This document shows positions 1 to 15,000 of a stretch of 64,000 nucleotides of DNA, one piece after another. Source of the DNA: Branchiostoma floridae (lineage: Eukaryota > Chordata > Leptocardii > Amphioxiformes > Branchiostomatidae); assembly GCF_000003815.2 (NCBI RefSeq), contig NC_049981.1, forward strand, positions 7,862,297-7,926,296, given 5' to 3'. The notes below the pieces were generated by a model that ran no database searches, was not told the DNA's origin, and saw only the letters and a program-made list of their open reading frames with translations. The position numbers were made by a program, and so were the translations under genes. Every line of letters starts with the position of its first letter. Within the stretch, counting starts at the first letter, position 1.

Positions 1-3000
1 GGGAAGAGAAAAAAAATCTTACAACAGCGGCTAAGAAACTGTCCCTGATGAAGAAGTTGAAGGGTGGAGAAAAGGAAAGTGAAGACTCAGAGCAACCAGG
101 TACCTCCTGAGCACCTGAACTGTGATCAGCACCTAACACCGACTTTTTCTTTGCACTAACTTGTTGCAATTCCTTCACCTCAATGGCTTTTTTTCTTTCA
201 AGAGCCATAGGTGGATTTTCTGAGTAAAGATTACGATTTTTGCCACGTCACGTTTTGTGTGTATGGTTTTGCTAAAAGCACTCAGGCACACGATCCTGTG
301 AATTAGTAGGCCAGTTTGGACCTGTCCTCAGTTGTAGCCATGTTAATTAGATCATATGGGTGACATCCTCTGGGAAGCCACAAAAACAAAGTTAACTTCA
401 TTATACATCATTAGAGGTAAGGAAGGTTGAACAAACACAAAGACTGTGGTATCCCAAACAAAAGATTTTTCATTTTTTTATGTTATATCTTCTTCTTTGA
501 CTTTGAAGTTGACTTTGATATTCTACAACATTAGTATCCATATCCTAATATCTAAAGCATGTTTTTGCTTATTTTGCAGCTGCTTTGTACGATTTACACA
601 CTTACTTTATCTTGAAAATGGTTTGAATTGCATAAGGATGACATCCTCGGGGAACCTCAAAACTGAATGGAAACAAAAAAAGTTGCCTTCAATAGGAAAT
701 ATTAAAAGTTCCCAGAACTAATCCATGTAATCAAATCAACATGGCTTATGATGAAATAGCAATCTATAAAGCACCCTCCAACTCCAGAGAAGATAGCTTA
801 TCCCTTCAGCACTGGATCTGGTATAAGCTTGTTCAATGGCACAGTGTTTTGCACACATTGGTGTTGTCCCTAGTGCTGAATTAAGGACTATTGTGCAAAT
901 TGATGTGTACATGTGAAATAGAAAATTTACATAGCACATGAAGGTTTTTATTATGTTTTGATTAGCTTTTGCACACTGTGTAAGCTTTTACATATTGATA
1001 ATATAGAATGCAATTGTTAAATTGTTACTTTTAAAGCAAATTGCATAACGTTACATCTGAGGGGAAGGATTGAGAGCAAACTTTGCTGCAGAAATTTCCT
1101 GAATGTTTCATATTGTGTCTAATATGAAGTATTCTCTTATGGACCTCAAAAATAGTCTATGTAGAGCAACAATTTTCATCATTAATACTTTCAATTTGCA
1201 ATTTTCAGTAAACACAGCCAAATGACCTCTCCAACTTACTATTTTCCTCTCATGGTTCCATCCTTTTGTGTTGTGTTTTGACTCACGTCTTTCTTAATTC
1301 TTACTAACACTAGGAGACAGAAGGCCTTCTCTCCCAAGACTGTCTTCTTCCAGAAGTCTAATAAGCATGTGGGATTTCCCCTGTACGTAACTGTGTGGCC
1401 AATATTGTCTGGCATGCAGTGGCTAACCCTCAAAAGATTATATCAGGAAAAATTTGTCATGATTTGCTAATGATTCTTTTATTCAATGAAAAAATTAATC
1501 AATCAATCAATCAATCAACAAATTATTTGTTTATTGATCAATTAAACAATCATCTGTAGGCATCAAATGCTGATGCATCTTCGTTAAAGACATCTCTATC
1601 CAGAATTTTCTCATTATGACACAGGACCTCCAATTAGCTCTATTGAGGTGTGTGGTGTTTTGGTCCTCCAATCTTGCTTATTGAAGGGTTTCAAGTTTTC
1701 AGATGCAGATGTGCATCTTGTGATTTTGCAATAATCCTATTGCAGTTTGTTGCAATTTCATTTTCATTCTAGAATTTGTTGTATATGATACTGATGAAAG
1801 AAAATTGATATTAATTTTTGCTGATTCAGAAACACAAAAAGCAGTGAGCTGCAAGTCTACAAATCAGATTCTGTTCTGTAAGTGCCCTGTTAATTCTTTT
1901 CAGTAAAGTACGTATTACATATCTATGAATGAAATGTAAAATTTCTCTACCATTTCAGTTGCGACAGCTGAAAATTCAAGCCAAAATGACAGTCCAGAGG
2001 TCAAACAAGAGGAAGGCAAGTCAATGTTTTCTTTACTCTCCTTAAAGACCATGCAGGTGTGCCCTGGGCAAAGCACTAAGGAAGTACTCCCTACTGTGAC
2101 CATCCCAGCAGCTAGAGGGGTGAATTGACCCCTATAAATACATAAACTAATAAAAATCCCAGACTGTCTACACGCTGGAAACAAAGGCAGGGACAGATTA
2201 GCATAAAATACTGGTCAAAAATTCAAATATTTTTCTCTACTGGTTTTCACGGAAACACTATCAAACCCTGCAGAATGATCCAGATAGTTGTAACAAACAT
2301 AATCGATGTCCTAATAACAGCAAATTGAAACTTCCAGCTCTGCTCTGCCAACTTTGTATCGAAGTGTCTTTTTGTATCTACATCATATAATATATATATA
2401 TGATTGCCACATGAAAATCTTCCTTTAATATAACTGAATTAGCTCTGATATTTATATGTCTAGAAATATGGCTAATAATGTGGTGTACCACTAGGGGCTA
2501 TGCAGACTGCACATGTAACTGTCAGTTATGTCTCACAGTACCAGAGTAAGACAAGCCAGCATTTTCATTACTTTATATTCTGGGTTAGGTAAAGCTTTAT
2601 GTATAAACATTCTTCAATACCTTATGTAGTATCCTAATTTCAAAATTGAATTGAAAATAAACTTGTGTTGGTCAGGGGTCTCAGCCAGCCTTCCCCGATG
2701 TTAACTCCACCACAGTCAACAGAAGACTGAGCTCTAGTAGTTTACGTTAGCTGAATTTATTGGGTGGTTTTATAGTACGGGGTTGGTCTTTAAATCATTT
2801 TGCTTTGAAAGTAAAAAATTTAAAAAAAGATCCATCTTCAAGTCACCTGAAGCAACATTAAACTGCTTGGTTGAAATTGTTGACTGTGGTTTTATTTTTG
2901 TGCATTTTTGCAGTGACCTCTCATGATTCTCATCCCTTAACGTTAGTTCACCTTTATCCGCGGGGTAACCTATATCCGTTATGTTGCTAAACAGGGTATC

Positions 3001-6000
3001 CAGGGTTATCAAGCTGATGGACGGTAGTTTCAAATTGTCCTTTTTTCAAAATATTGCAGTTTGAAACCACCATCTGTCGACTTGATATCCCTAAATACAT
3101 TGTTCTTGAAAAGAACGGATAAAGGTTACCCTACGGATAAAGGTGAACTAGCGTTATATGTTTGACTACTGTACTGAACATAATTGTTTCAACCACAGAC
3201 TGACGACACTGCCAAATTCTCCTTTAATTTCCCACCACGAAAACAAAATCAATCTGTATATGTCATTTTCTCTTTATAGAAGCAAAGAACCTGACAAGAA
3301 GGGAATCAACAGTGACCATTACATCAGTCAACATGTCAAATAAAGGTTAGGGTAATTCATCCTACATGTATATCCTTCTATCTATCTCACCTGTGTATCA
3401 CATTATATTCACACTTCCATGTTAATTTGCTAGATGCCTTAAGATCACCATATTGAAAAAAAAACAATGAATCTATAGAGATCTACTAAATGCTTTGACA
3501 ACTCCATCTTTCTATTGAGACTTGTTTATTACAACAAAAACATGTAATGTTGTACACAATGTACCAAAAACATAGCATAATTATGTTCTTAAGCTAAAGG
3601 TAAGAGCACAACCCGCCGTATGTGTAGTTTGTCCGTACATTTATTTGGAGGCCACGTCCGCCACATATTTCTGAATACGTTTAGGCTGTACAGGGCAGGC
3701 ACGTCGCTCGTCCTGGCACTTACGGGGGCAAATCCGCAGCCCGATGGCACACAAAGTTTTGCCTGCACGTAAAGTTGTACGGCGTGTTTGCGTGCTCCAA
3801 AATCCGTCAGATTCCCTACGAGTCCGGTACTTACCACTTACAGATCCTGAAAGATTGCCCACGTTTTGGCAAGTAGACAGCACATATTTGCACGTACAGT
3901 GGGTTGTGGCCTTAGCTTTACTGATGTATTCTTTTTTACAGATGAAGAAGCAGCTCCCAAAAAGAAAGGGATGTTTGGGTCCATGAAGAAGTTTTTTGGT
4001 TCCAAGTCAAAGCCAAAGAAGGAAGAAATCCCCATAGAAACCATCAAGGAACCGGAAAAACCCAAGGAACCTGAAGGTTAGATGGAAAAAATAGAAAAAA
4101 TATGAAGAAACGTGAAAAATATGAAATCAGGACAGAGTTCTATGTTGATGTCAAGAGCTAAATTTTTCAAATTATTAGAAAGATTATGTAACAAACCTTT
4201 TTCTTTTCAAATGTGGAATTTTTGTGTCTGTGTCTTTGTGTTTTTGTGTTGGTGTTAGAAAATAGAAGTTACATGATTTTTTCACAATATTCCCGTCTAG
4301 TAATAATTGTATATGCAAATTGTAATAATAATTGTTAAGGCATCAATGAATGTTTGAATTCAAACAAGAACGTTATCACTTTATAACTTTGTAACTTGCT
4401 AGAAGTTGATAATGTGTTGATAAGTTATTCAATTTTCTTATGATATTGTTTATTTTGTATACAGAAAGAGGCTGTCAATGCATGTAAAAGTGCATAAAAG
4501 AGAATGTACACAATCTTGCAGATCCCATAAAGAATGTTTGATCTTGCTTTGTTCCCTTATCCAGCCTAGCAAGGATCATACGGAGATTTTGTGCCAAATT
4601 CATTTCTATGACCAGCTGAAAAAAAAAACATTGGTGCGAAAATTTCTTAGCTGTAGTTTCCAAAGACTTTTCAAAATTCCGTGAGTACAGTCATATTGGT
4701 GCACCCATAAACTTACACAGTTTATAAGTGAAAATGGTGATAAACAATAGCCAATGCTCATAGTGGTGAAGTAATAATATCACAACCAATTTTCATGATG
4801 GCAGGTTTCTCAAAGGGGTGTTACACAGTAACTTTTTAAGCTCACAATAAGATTTGATACATGACTGTATGACACAAACAGTATGTTTAGAATCTGAGTA
4901 TTTTTACAAGGGGAGATCAATAAGTTCTCGGCCTCATGCAGAAATAATAAGCACAACTCAAATTTCGAGGCACAACTTCGTAGCATGAAGCCTTTTATCA
5001 ATATCCTCCAAATTTCAAATCATTGCCGTTATTACTTTCCAGCAGAGCAAGTTTACCCACACACCTCAGGTCGCAGCTCAATTGTTCACTTTTTTTCCTT
5101 CTCCCTTACCTGACGTTACCGTGTGTTGCCTGCAAAGTGATGATCACAATAATTTTAATTTTGATACGCATTCATATAAGACTTCACATCTATGCTTCAA
5201 AATCTGAGTTGTGCTTATCATTTCTGGGTGAGGCCAAGAACTTATTGATCACCCCTTACAAAATGATAAAAGTTTTCATTTTCCATTGTTGGTGATTCAA
5301 AATATTTGGGTGAGCAAAGACCATGTTGTAAGCAGTAAAATCAATGCACTTTAGCCAATGGCCAATATTTCTGTAAGTCATTCTCTGTAACTGTTTACAG
5401 TCCCCCCTCCCGATGGCAAACCTGTGACAGTGAACATTCGAGGAACGGACCTTGATGTGTACATACCAGACAGGTACTGGTACAAACCGGTCAATCACAA
5501 GTATCCAGAACACAAGCTTAGTCTGGACTGGGTGTAAGTACCATCATTTTACCTCAAAGCTTAGATCCTTCCACAATTAATATTGTATCGGTTAGTGAGG
5601 AAGTGAGGAAAGTGGTGTTAAGTGCATTCCCAAGTATACAACATTGGTGGAATTTCAACAGAATCAAACAAAGAGGTTAAACACCCTGACATTTTGACAT
5701 ATGACCCCATAAGGCATCGTAAATATCGCATCATAATTATGATTACCTTTTGACTAAGTAATATTTTCTTGAAAGATTAAACATGTCATTATTTGTAATA
5801 TCATGTAAAATTTTGAGGCAATATAAATGCTTTAACATTCAGTATTCAGAAATTATTTGCAAAAAAAGCAGAAGAATTCAGAAATCATCTTTTGCTTCCA
5901 CACAAAACCATGATCATGTAAAATTAATTTGCTACCCCTGTTTTACAGGTATGGTTATCGTGGCAATGACTGCCGAAATAACCTGTTCCCATTGGCTAGT

Positions 6001-9000
6001 GGTGAGGTGGTGTACTTCACGGGGACGGTGACAGTTATCTATGACCACTTACAGTGTAGACAGAGACATTATATGGAGCATACAGGGGAAATTAGAAGGT
6101 AAGAACCTCAATGGTTTCAGCAAGACTTTAAAGCACTGGTTAACAAAGTTCTTACACATAACATAGGGTGTAATGTTGATCGCACAAGGCAGACAATGTT
6201 TTGTTATCAATGATGGTAATTTGGACACTATGACGTTCGAACTTTAGATTAGGCTTGGTTAGGGACTTTGTTGTTAACTGTTATGTATTCTTCCTTTCTT
6301 CTACATGACTCTGTCTGTGCATGTGGGCCAGGTGCCTAATGATTGAATAAAGGAACAAGGATTTTTTCCATCAATGGGAATTCAGGTCTAATGTAAAAAA
6401 CATTTGATCTGGCTAGAGCCCTGGTTCTAGAGTCTGTTGGGTTTTGGATCACATTTTTTGCAATGCCGTAGCAAAACCTTATATATATAGCTGTGTTGTG
6501 TGAAGCAAAACCAGTTGGTACTGCCTTGAGGAAGGTGAAAACAGTCACAAAAATTTTGGCAGGTGATTTATATGTTACTGTTTGTAAAGAACTTTGTTAT
6601 GCATAAAACTGTGATCTTGTATACGATGTTCTTAAGTTTGCTAGCTGACAGTCCTGCCGTGTCCTCCTGTACAACGTTACCATTATTACTTTTCTGAACA
6701 GTCCAATTTCCGTAGATTGTACTTTTGCACTAACATTGCCCCATTCTCTCCTCTGGTAGCATTGCTGTTCACCCAGACAAGGTCACCTTGGCTACAGGAC
6801 AAACTGAAGTGCAGTATGACTCCTACTCTCAGGTAGGATCCATCCTCCTAACGCCCGGTCCCCAACGGCATTAGCCTATGGGGCCCTGCTATCTAGATGC
6901 CTACCAGCGGTTATTATGATTGTCACCACAAACCAGCTGTCAACCAATCAGAGAATTGGCTTTTCTTGGGCTTTTTGTTGTCGAAAGCTGTCTCGCAAAG
7001 GCAGCTGGGAAGCTATCAGCCAATCATGTTACGTCTTACATAGCACCATCCTCCTACGCCCGATCCCCAACGGCTGACTGCCCATATAAGGGTAAGCTCA
7101 TTAATATTTACAAGCAGGGCGACGAGGAACTGAAAATAACTGCAGGTAGGCCATGAGATAGCAGGGCCCCATAGGCTGAGTCAGCTAGCCGTTGGGGACC
7201 GTGCGTAGGAGGATGGTAGGATCCACTGTCTGGAATTTCTCACAACTTTGCTTGTGACAACTCACATTTGCATATAGAGGTGCAAAAAGCTGGAATGCAC
7301 TCCCACTAGCTGTGAAAACTGCACCATCCACACAAACATTCAAAACATTGTGCAAGAACATTGTGTGACTTCTGACCTCCATCCCCTTAAGTTAACGACT
7401 TGGAACGGAAATGGTTATAAGTGGTTTTGCTTTTGTTGTATTATGTAAATATTGTATTGTATGTATAATGTAATATTTGTATATTATGTATCCAGGGCCT
7501 CCACGAAAAGCAGTGCCAGTCACTGATGGAGCTAACCCTGGTTAAAGAAGACAGAAATAAATAAATAAATAAATAAACTTTCTAATACCATTTGGAAAAA
7601 GTGGCAGCTCTAGGAACAATTACTTTATAGGCTGTTTTTCTGCAGTTATGGGTGTGACCCTTATGTGGCCCCTTGGGACACCCTGCGGCTACCATGCTAT
7701 TTTTGGCACGGCTGGGCACCTGGATTTTTTAAGCTTGCATTTAAAATCAAACTGGGACCCAGCAACAAATAGATACTTGAACCTAATGGTGAAAACACTG
7801 AGATATCCAGCAGTCCACCGGGACATATTTGTGGCTTCTGAACCCGACTGACAATGCTCACCTTATGCATGGGCACCGGTGCAAATGGGACTGTAGCATA
7901 AGCAAGGCCAGTGCTTGGTTTTGACCAGCCAGGAATCTATCCCACTCTAGCTCTAGTTTGCTCTTCTGATTACTGTAAATGTAGAAATGTTCGCGGTGGT
8001 TTTATATTCGTGGTTTTTGTGGTGTCAACTTCACCACAAACTTAAAACCACTGCGAACTTAAAACCACCACGAACATTTTTTCCATTAGAGTTTTTGATG
8101 CTACCACAAACTGAGTCCATGGCGCTACCGGGAACTGAAAACCATCGCGAAAACTCCATTTTCACGCTACCGCGAAAGTAAATCCCCACAAACTTAAATG
8201 CATTTACAGAATTCCACGCAGAATATGACTTACATGGCTTTGATTTTTCAAAGCTTATTGCAGGCAGTATTGTAAGACTGTTAGAAGGAAACTTCTAGGA
8301 CCAACTGCCAACCACAGATACAGTACTTACAACTGACTCCCAACCACATGGGAGATCGCGTGGCCTTATTAGCAAAACGTTGGTCTCCCATGTGGTTGGG
8401 AGTCTCGCTGTGCCACCAATCTTTTGCCCTTGTGAAAGGCACTTAACACGACTTTCTACACTTCACTTGTGAAAATGAGTACCTAGCATAGGCTAGGAAC
8501 GTCCCTCGGATAGGACGTGAAATAAAGATCGAGCTATAATGATCAACATAATGTTCGTGGGCACTATTAAACGAATGAAAGAAAGTAAGACATGCATGGT
8601 CTGGAGAAGGTCAGAAGGCCGTCCAGTACACAATCTATCCAGTTGTTAGTAATCTTTGCGTTGTGTATCGTATTACGCTGGTGTGTTACGCCGAAGGGCG
8701 GTTATACCGGCTATATAGATACAGATACAGTATTGCCTTGATGTCCAGCCTTCGTCAATGTAAATTTTGAAACGTTTTGATCTTTTATGTGCCTGTAGGC
8801 CCATATAAGGATCTGGGACTCCAGAACTCTTCAGACTCAAAAGGTGCTGGGAACAGGTGCCTTGGAAAATGCTGTGATTGCCTTAACATTTTCAGGGACA
8901 CTGGTAAGATTTTAAGAAAATTGTTATCATGGAAAATAACTTCATGCTAGATTGAAATGCAGTATTTCCTGCAGTTTGCGTCACTCATGGCACAGTCATT

Positions 9001-12000
9001 TAAAACGTTTCTTGATACATCTCAAAGTAGCACTGGTCACTACTTTCCCCTAAAAGTATGACATTCTTTATCAGGGCTCGAAATACTTTTTCTGCATACC
9101 TGCACTGGTGCAGGTAACATTGTAAATTACCTGCACCAGACAAATTTTACCTGCACCACTCTGAATTTAGGAAGTATGGATCATACTAAAATTGTTCAGG
9201 AACCTGCTATTTTTTTTCTTTTATACTTGATAGGTGGTAACAGTCAATGCAGGTGATAACAGTCTATATGCACCTACATAATATGACATTTATGTATAGA
9301 ACCCAGTACATGGACCAGTGCAGGTAAATAGGTGCAGGTAGACACCAGAAATACCTGCACAGCTCCAATTTTATCTGCACTGACCTGCATATGCAGGTGG
9401 TATTTCGAGCCCTGTTTATATAGTTTCCATGTAGGGTCTGAGGATAAATTGTATGTAATGCACAGGACTTTGCTGCATCTGTGCCCAAACAGCTAACAGC
9501 ACAATGATCAATAATACTTTATCGACATCACTGCAACAGAGGCTCTAGAGTAGTACAGGGTTAAACCTTATCTTAGACTGCTTGGTGTAGACCAGATGCA
9601 TTTTATATGTTACAATTTTTGTTGTGCAATAAAGCTTGACAATGAAGTTTCCAACTTCCAGGACCGGCTGGTTGCTATTGACAGTAGTGAAGGTCACATG
9701 ATGTCCGTCTGGGACATCAAGTCAGGGAGGAAACTCACCGAAGCAAGGGTAAATGTGATAATTCCTCTTAACTAGTTAATTGTAAGGCCTCTGTGTTTTG
9801 TTTTATATCACCTCCTTGCAGTCTTAAGAAGTTTCTACAAGCTCAGAGTGACCATTTCAGAACAATGCAGCTCAACAAAAACATGTTTCTCAAAAGCTAT
9901 AACAGCAAATGAGATATTGTTACTATCTTTGTCTCGATAGATGATTGAGCTCTCAAAGGTAAGCGTTTGTTGTGTGGTGTGAGTTTCCAAATGGATGGCA
10001 ATGTTTACTGTTACATCACAGTCATAATTGGACTACCCTCCAAGTTTAATGAATGAATTTTGTGCTAAAGCTTTTTCTTTGTAACTGCTTGTTATTGTGT
10101 GTTTCATTTGTGGCATAGTGTTGGCATATTGGCTAGGGTGTTTGGCCTAGAACCCAGAGGTACAGAGTTTGAACTCTGGCATACCAACTGGCATTAAAAG
10201 TACCAAAAGGTACTAAACACAACTTGCCTCACTTCCAGGTAGCACCGAGGTGTAAAAATGGATACCTGACTTCAGTTCGAGAAGTATATATTGATGGGAC
10301 GAGAGGGATGGGCTCTGCCTTCCAATACCATCCCTAGACACAGTAGATAAAAACCCTATGGCCCCAAAAGGCTACAGGACAACCCTCACCTTTCTTTACC
10401 TTTCCTTGTGTCTCAGGTTGATACTGAGGTGGTGTGTCAGGCAGGGTTCAGCCCCAGGAGTCCTGACACCATCGTGACAGCAGGGAAGGAACACCTGGTC
10501 TGGTGGGAGTTAGGTGTGGAGACTGGGACTCTGCAGGAGGTGGCAAGGGCTAATTATGATGTAAGCATACATTAGAATAGGGATGTCCTTGTAGGTCAAC
10601 TGGTAGCAGCCTCACATTTGAGCTCCTGGTACCAATTTTCAAAATGTAGTTGGTAACTGGGAGACTCTGGTTCAAATTCTATGAAGATCATTGTGACTGA
10701 GGCTTCACCTGTCTTTCAGAAGGGACATAAGTGATGGAAAAGCATAGTCAATGTTAGGGCTGGGTACCAGTACAAAACCGATTCTTCTTGTTGTACCGGT
10801 CTGGAAAAAACAGACCTGAAAAAAATCAGTAGACCGGATGTTGGACCGGTTAGAGATTAAACAGATTATACCGACACTATGGCGGCAGGTATTCATGTGT
10901 TTGGGGTGCAGTAGACAAAAATTTGATAGTAATTTATCAAGATTTTACAATCGAACTTGGTCCAAGTTAACGGAGGCTGGTGTTGTTCATACGATACTCC
11001 ACCAAACAGATTCCTTTGTTGCAAAATGGACCATTGTTTTGAGTATAGCCCAATTACAAGTTTTCACAGACAATCATGTCTAGGTTCAGGTCCGGACCTG
11101 ATCCTTTGGACCTGGACTGGACCTGAATTTTGTGTACTGGTACCCTGACCCCTAGTCAATGTAGTGCTGACCCTTTGCATCCAGGTAGTTTGGGTTTGAA
11201 CCAGGGGTCTAGCCAGCGTCCGTTTTTCCGTCAATTGACGGAAATTTGCTGCGTCTGACGGAAAAATTTTAAAACCAATCCGTCAACCTTGATGGACAAA
11301 AATCCTTGGTGGAAGCTACAGGCGGCTTGGGGACGCCGTCCACGGCCGTAAAAGCCACACACTGTTTGTTTTGCTATTGTTATGATTGTTGACAATGTGT
11401 GTCGGCGCCCTTTTGCATACGATAATCTCATCAAAACCCGTTTTTCAAGGTCTCAGTTCAGTCCTTCTAATTAATTTTTGCGGTTTTCGCGACGATTGTA
11501 ATTGGCTGATGGAAAAACAATTCGAGCTGGCTAGAGCCCTGGTTTGAACCATGGCCGACTCAGAGACTGTTAACACTATGATTGAAAAATGACCTAATTT
11601 GCTTCTTAGCACTGTGTTAGTTGCTGGTAAGAATATGTCTGTAAGTGTTTGATTATTGGATGGCATTTCAGTACCTGTCAGGACCAACAGAACAAGTAAC
11701 CAAGATTTCAGCACTAAGGACAGGTCAAATAGTAGATATGCTACAACAATCATACAAGCAAAATATGTTATCTTCTGCTTACGCTGTTGATTACTTACTA
11801 CATATTTGTCTGTCTGTCTGTGTATATATGTCTCTCTTGTATGTGTGTGTGAATGTGCATGTGTGTGCGTGTGTTTCTGATGAAGTTAAAGTCTGCTATC
11901 TCTGATTCTGCCTGTGGGGCTGAAAGGGTCTCAAAACAGTAGTAGAGAGGCGAAGTCTGCCATCTCTTATTACATTGGATTTTTTGTCTCCTTAGCAACG

Positions 12001-15000
12001 GTACAACAAGGCCAAGTACATCATCTGCTTTGTCCACAACGAGAGGGGAGACCTGATTACAGGGGACTCCAACGGAACTGTGTTTGTGTGGGGAGAAGGT
12101 AGGGACTGCAAGAACCTTAAATGCAATCGGCTACAAATGTACAAAGAGGTTCATCAGTCACGTATGAATACAGTTACTCCAAGTTTTCTTCAAGCAATGA
12201 CTGTTTTTAAAGGTAAGGTACATACCTCATATTTTTGATGGCTTACAGTCCATCTTGTTCACGGAGAGTGACCTAGTCTCAATCTCGCGAGCACGAGACT
12301 AGATCAGGCTAGATCACCTGCCCCGCCTCCTTGCGGAGTAGGGGTATACGTAAGACTTGGGCAGCTCCCAACACTCATTGCGCTATCTACTTTACCTTTA
12401 AAAACAGTCATTGCTTAAAGAAAACTTGGAGTAACTGCTACAAATCTAAAATTCAAGCTTTATGATATCTTAAAAGCATGGCAAATAGTAAAATATCAAA
12501 CTGATAGTTACTGTATTGCACATTATTTTGTCTAGTTTTGAATACACAATGTAGTTACATATCTTTGTTTTTAAAGGTGGAAACAATATCACACAGGCTC
12601 TGAAGCACATTCATGAGGTATGTTAAAGTTTCTTTTACATACATTGATGAAGCTTCGAAGGCTAAATATCCAAGTTCTTGTAAGCTCTTTATCTAAGCAA
12701 GGCCCATTATATACTACCATGAGTTTTGTCCTCTAACAAATCTTCTGTGCTTGAATTTGATGATAATTTCTTTATAACAAAGTAGGTTGTAAATGACTCT
12801 AGAATCGTACCTTTTTAAATCATATTTCCTTAACTTCTACTGATTGCATTCGGTAACCTTTCAGCAGTGGAAAAGTGTGGCAAAACTTTCACAAAAGTTT
12901 GTCATATACTGACTGTGCAAGCATGCTTCTAACTAATACTGGAACACATTTTTTCCTCCAGGGTCCGGTGTTCTCTCTCCTGATGATGAAAAACTTCCTG
13001 TTGACGGCTGGAAGGGATGGAATGGTGTTTGCCTTCCCATGGGGGAAAAACATGGAGCATACGGGCTTCTCAGCTAGTCTACAGGTACACTCACTCACTA
13101 TCTGGTTTATTGTTACACCAGCTTCTGTACCTGTACCTGTATCTATAGTGCTGGTATGACCGCCCTTTGGTGTAACACTGAGGAAACTGCGCCTGTATAG
13201 CCGGTATAACCACTCTTCAGCATAGCACAGGAGCTTCTGTATCCGTATATGCTGGTATGGCAACCCTTCAGCAATTTACAAACACACCAGCATCTGTATC
13301 TGTATTGCTGGTATGACATCCCTTCAGTATAACACACCATGCCTCTGTATCAGTATCTGTATAGCTGGTATAACTACTTTTCAATATAACACACCATCTT
13401 CTGCATCTGTACATGTATAGTTGGTATAAATGCCCTTCAGTGCAACACTCCAGTATCTGTAGCTATATAACCAGTTTAACCGCTGTGGGCATAACACACC
13501 AGCAGCTTCACATAGCAGCAGCATCTGGTATATTACAGTGAATAACGTGTCACACCTGACCTTTGCACATCTTAGTGTAGGTGTTATCGTTGGCTATCTA
13601 GTGAGTACTGTAAATGCAGAAACTTTCATGGTAGTTTAATGTTCGCATTTTTTGCGATGGCCGCTTCACCGCGAACTTAGAACCACCGTGAACATTTTTC
13701 CACCACAGTAAGAGACTACAGTGCATGGCGGTACCGCGAACATAAAACCACAGCGAATAGTCCTTTTACCCGCTACCGCAAATTAAATCCCCACGAACTT
13801 AAATACATTTACAGTACTTTATAATCTCCTTCCTCCCAGGTCCCTCGAGTAGAAGGAGGAATCAGAATGCAGTGTGTAACAGCTGATGGAGCAGTGTTGC
13901 TGCTGGGTACGACGGTCAACTCCATCCTGTCTGCTGGCCTGACGTCTGCCAGCTGTCCCCTGTTGGGAGCCTCTCTGGACAAGGATGTGGTCACACAGGT
14001 AACACACCTTCTGTCATTAGTTTATCACACAAACTTCACTAGACTGGGTACCATCCGGGTAGTAGTTTGCTCCTAAGTTCGCTTCTGCTATCTGTTTGGA
14101 GACTTTGGTGCATTTAAACCATTTGGTGGTAACGCCAGTTAATGAGCGAATCAAAGAATAGGTTCTAGAGCACTTCCTCTGTGAAAATTCAAGCGTCCGA
14201 AACTGCTAAGACGGCGTCTACAAGCGTCCAAAGGCGTCTGAGCGCGTTTCAAACTCTCTGGAAGCGTCCATTGCCGTCAGAAACGGCCGCCAACACATCG
14301 TGAGCGTCCAGGCCGTTCTGTCAGTTTTTTTGTTGGACGCCCAGACGGCTGAAAGACGTCTGAGACGCCCGTCTGAGACGGCCACTGATGGGGCTATAAA
14401 ATACTTAGGAACCCAACGCCCTCAGACGGCTTGCGTCTGTCCTTATCCCCACGGGAAACATGACGTTTTAACTTCTGCACATGCGCCAATTTCAGCGGGT
14501 GAATTTGAATTTCAGACCGTTGAACAATCCGGCGGTTGCAGGACATATGTTCAGAAGGTGACTATTTCTGTGGATTTTATGTCTGTTTGTTAAAATTTTG
14601 CTTACTTTTAGACCAAGGACATCACGTCTAGAAGTAGCAGTTGATGTTTCTACGACATTGTGCTGAGGTTGGGTTTACGGCGATGACTTTATTCGTTATT
14701 CATACTAAAAAAGAATGTACAAAAATTATTTGTCGTGCGCCGACAAGGGGGATAAATCATACTACTTACCTGAAGCAACTGTGAAACGTAACGGACAGGA
14801 GAAATCACAGATGCCGTCAAAAGAAGCAGCGTCCTTCCGTTAGCTGACTGTCGATACTTTGCTGGCGCCGGTAAGTGAATACTCATTTTATTCTTATTTT
14901 TGTACAACATGTTGTTGCAAAGTTTGCCGACGATGGTTGCAAAGTTTTGGTGCCCTCCCCACATACGCAAAGGAATGATAAAATTTAGGATCTTACTTTG

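Noticed and set aside
4464-4482. Possible small EML exon after TTTGTATACAG
   Set aside because: It would shift the phase. The exon at 5401 joins directly to 4076 in phase 1 and restores the HELP-domain frame.
12889-13263. 124-codon minus-strand frame
   Set aside because: Antisense shadow of EML exon 13 extending into the tandem repeat. No homology.
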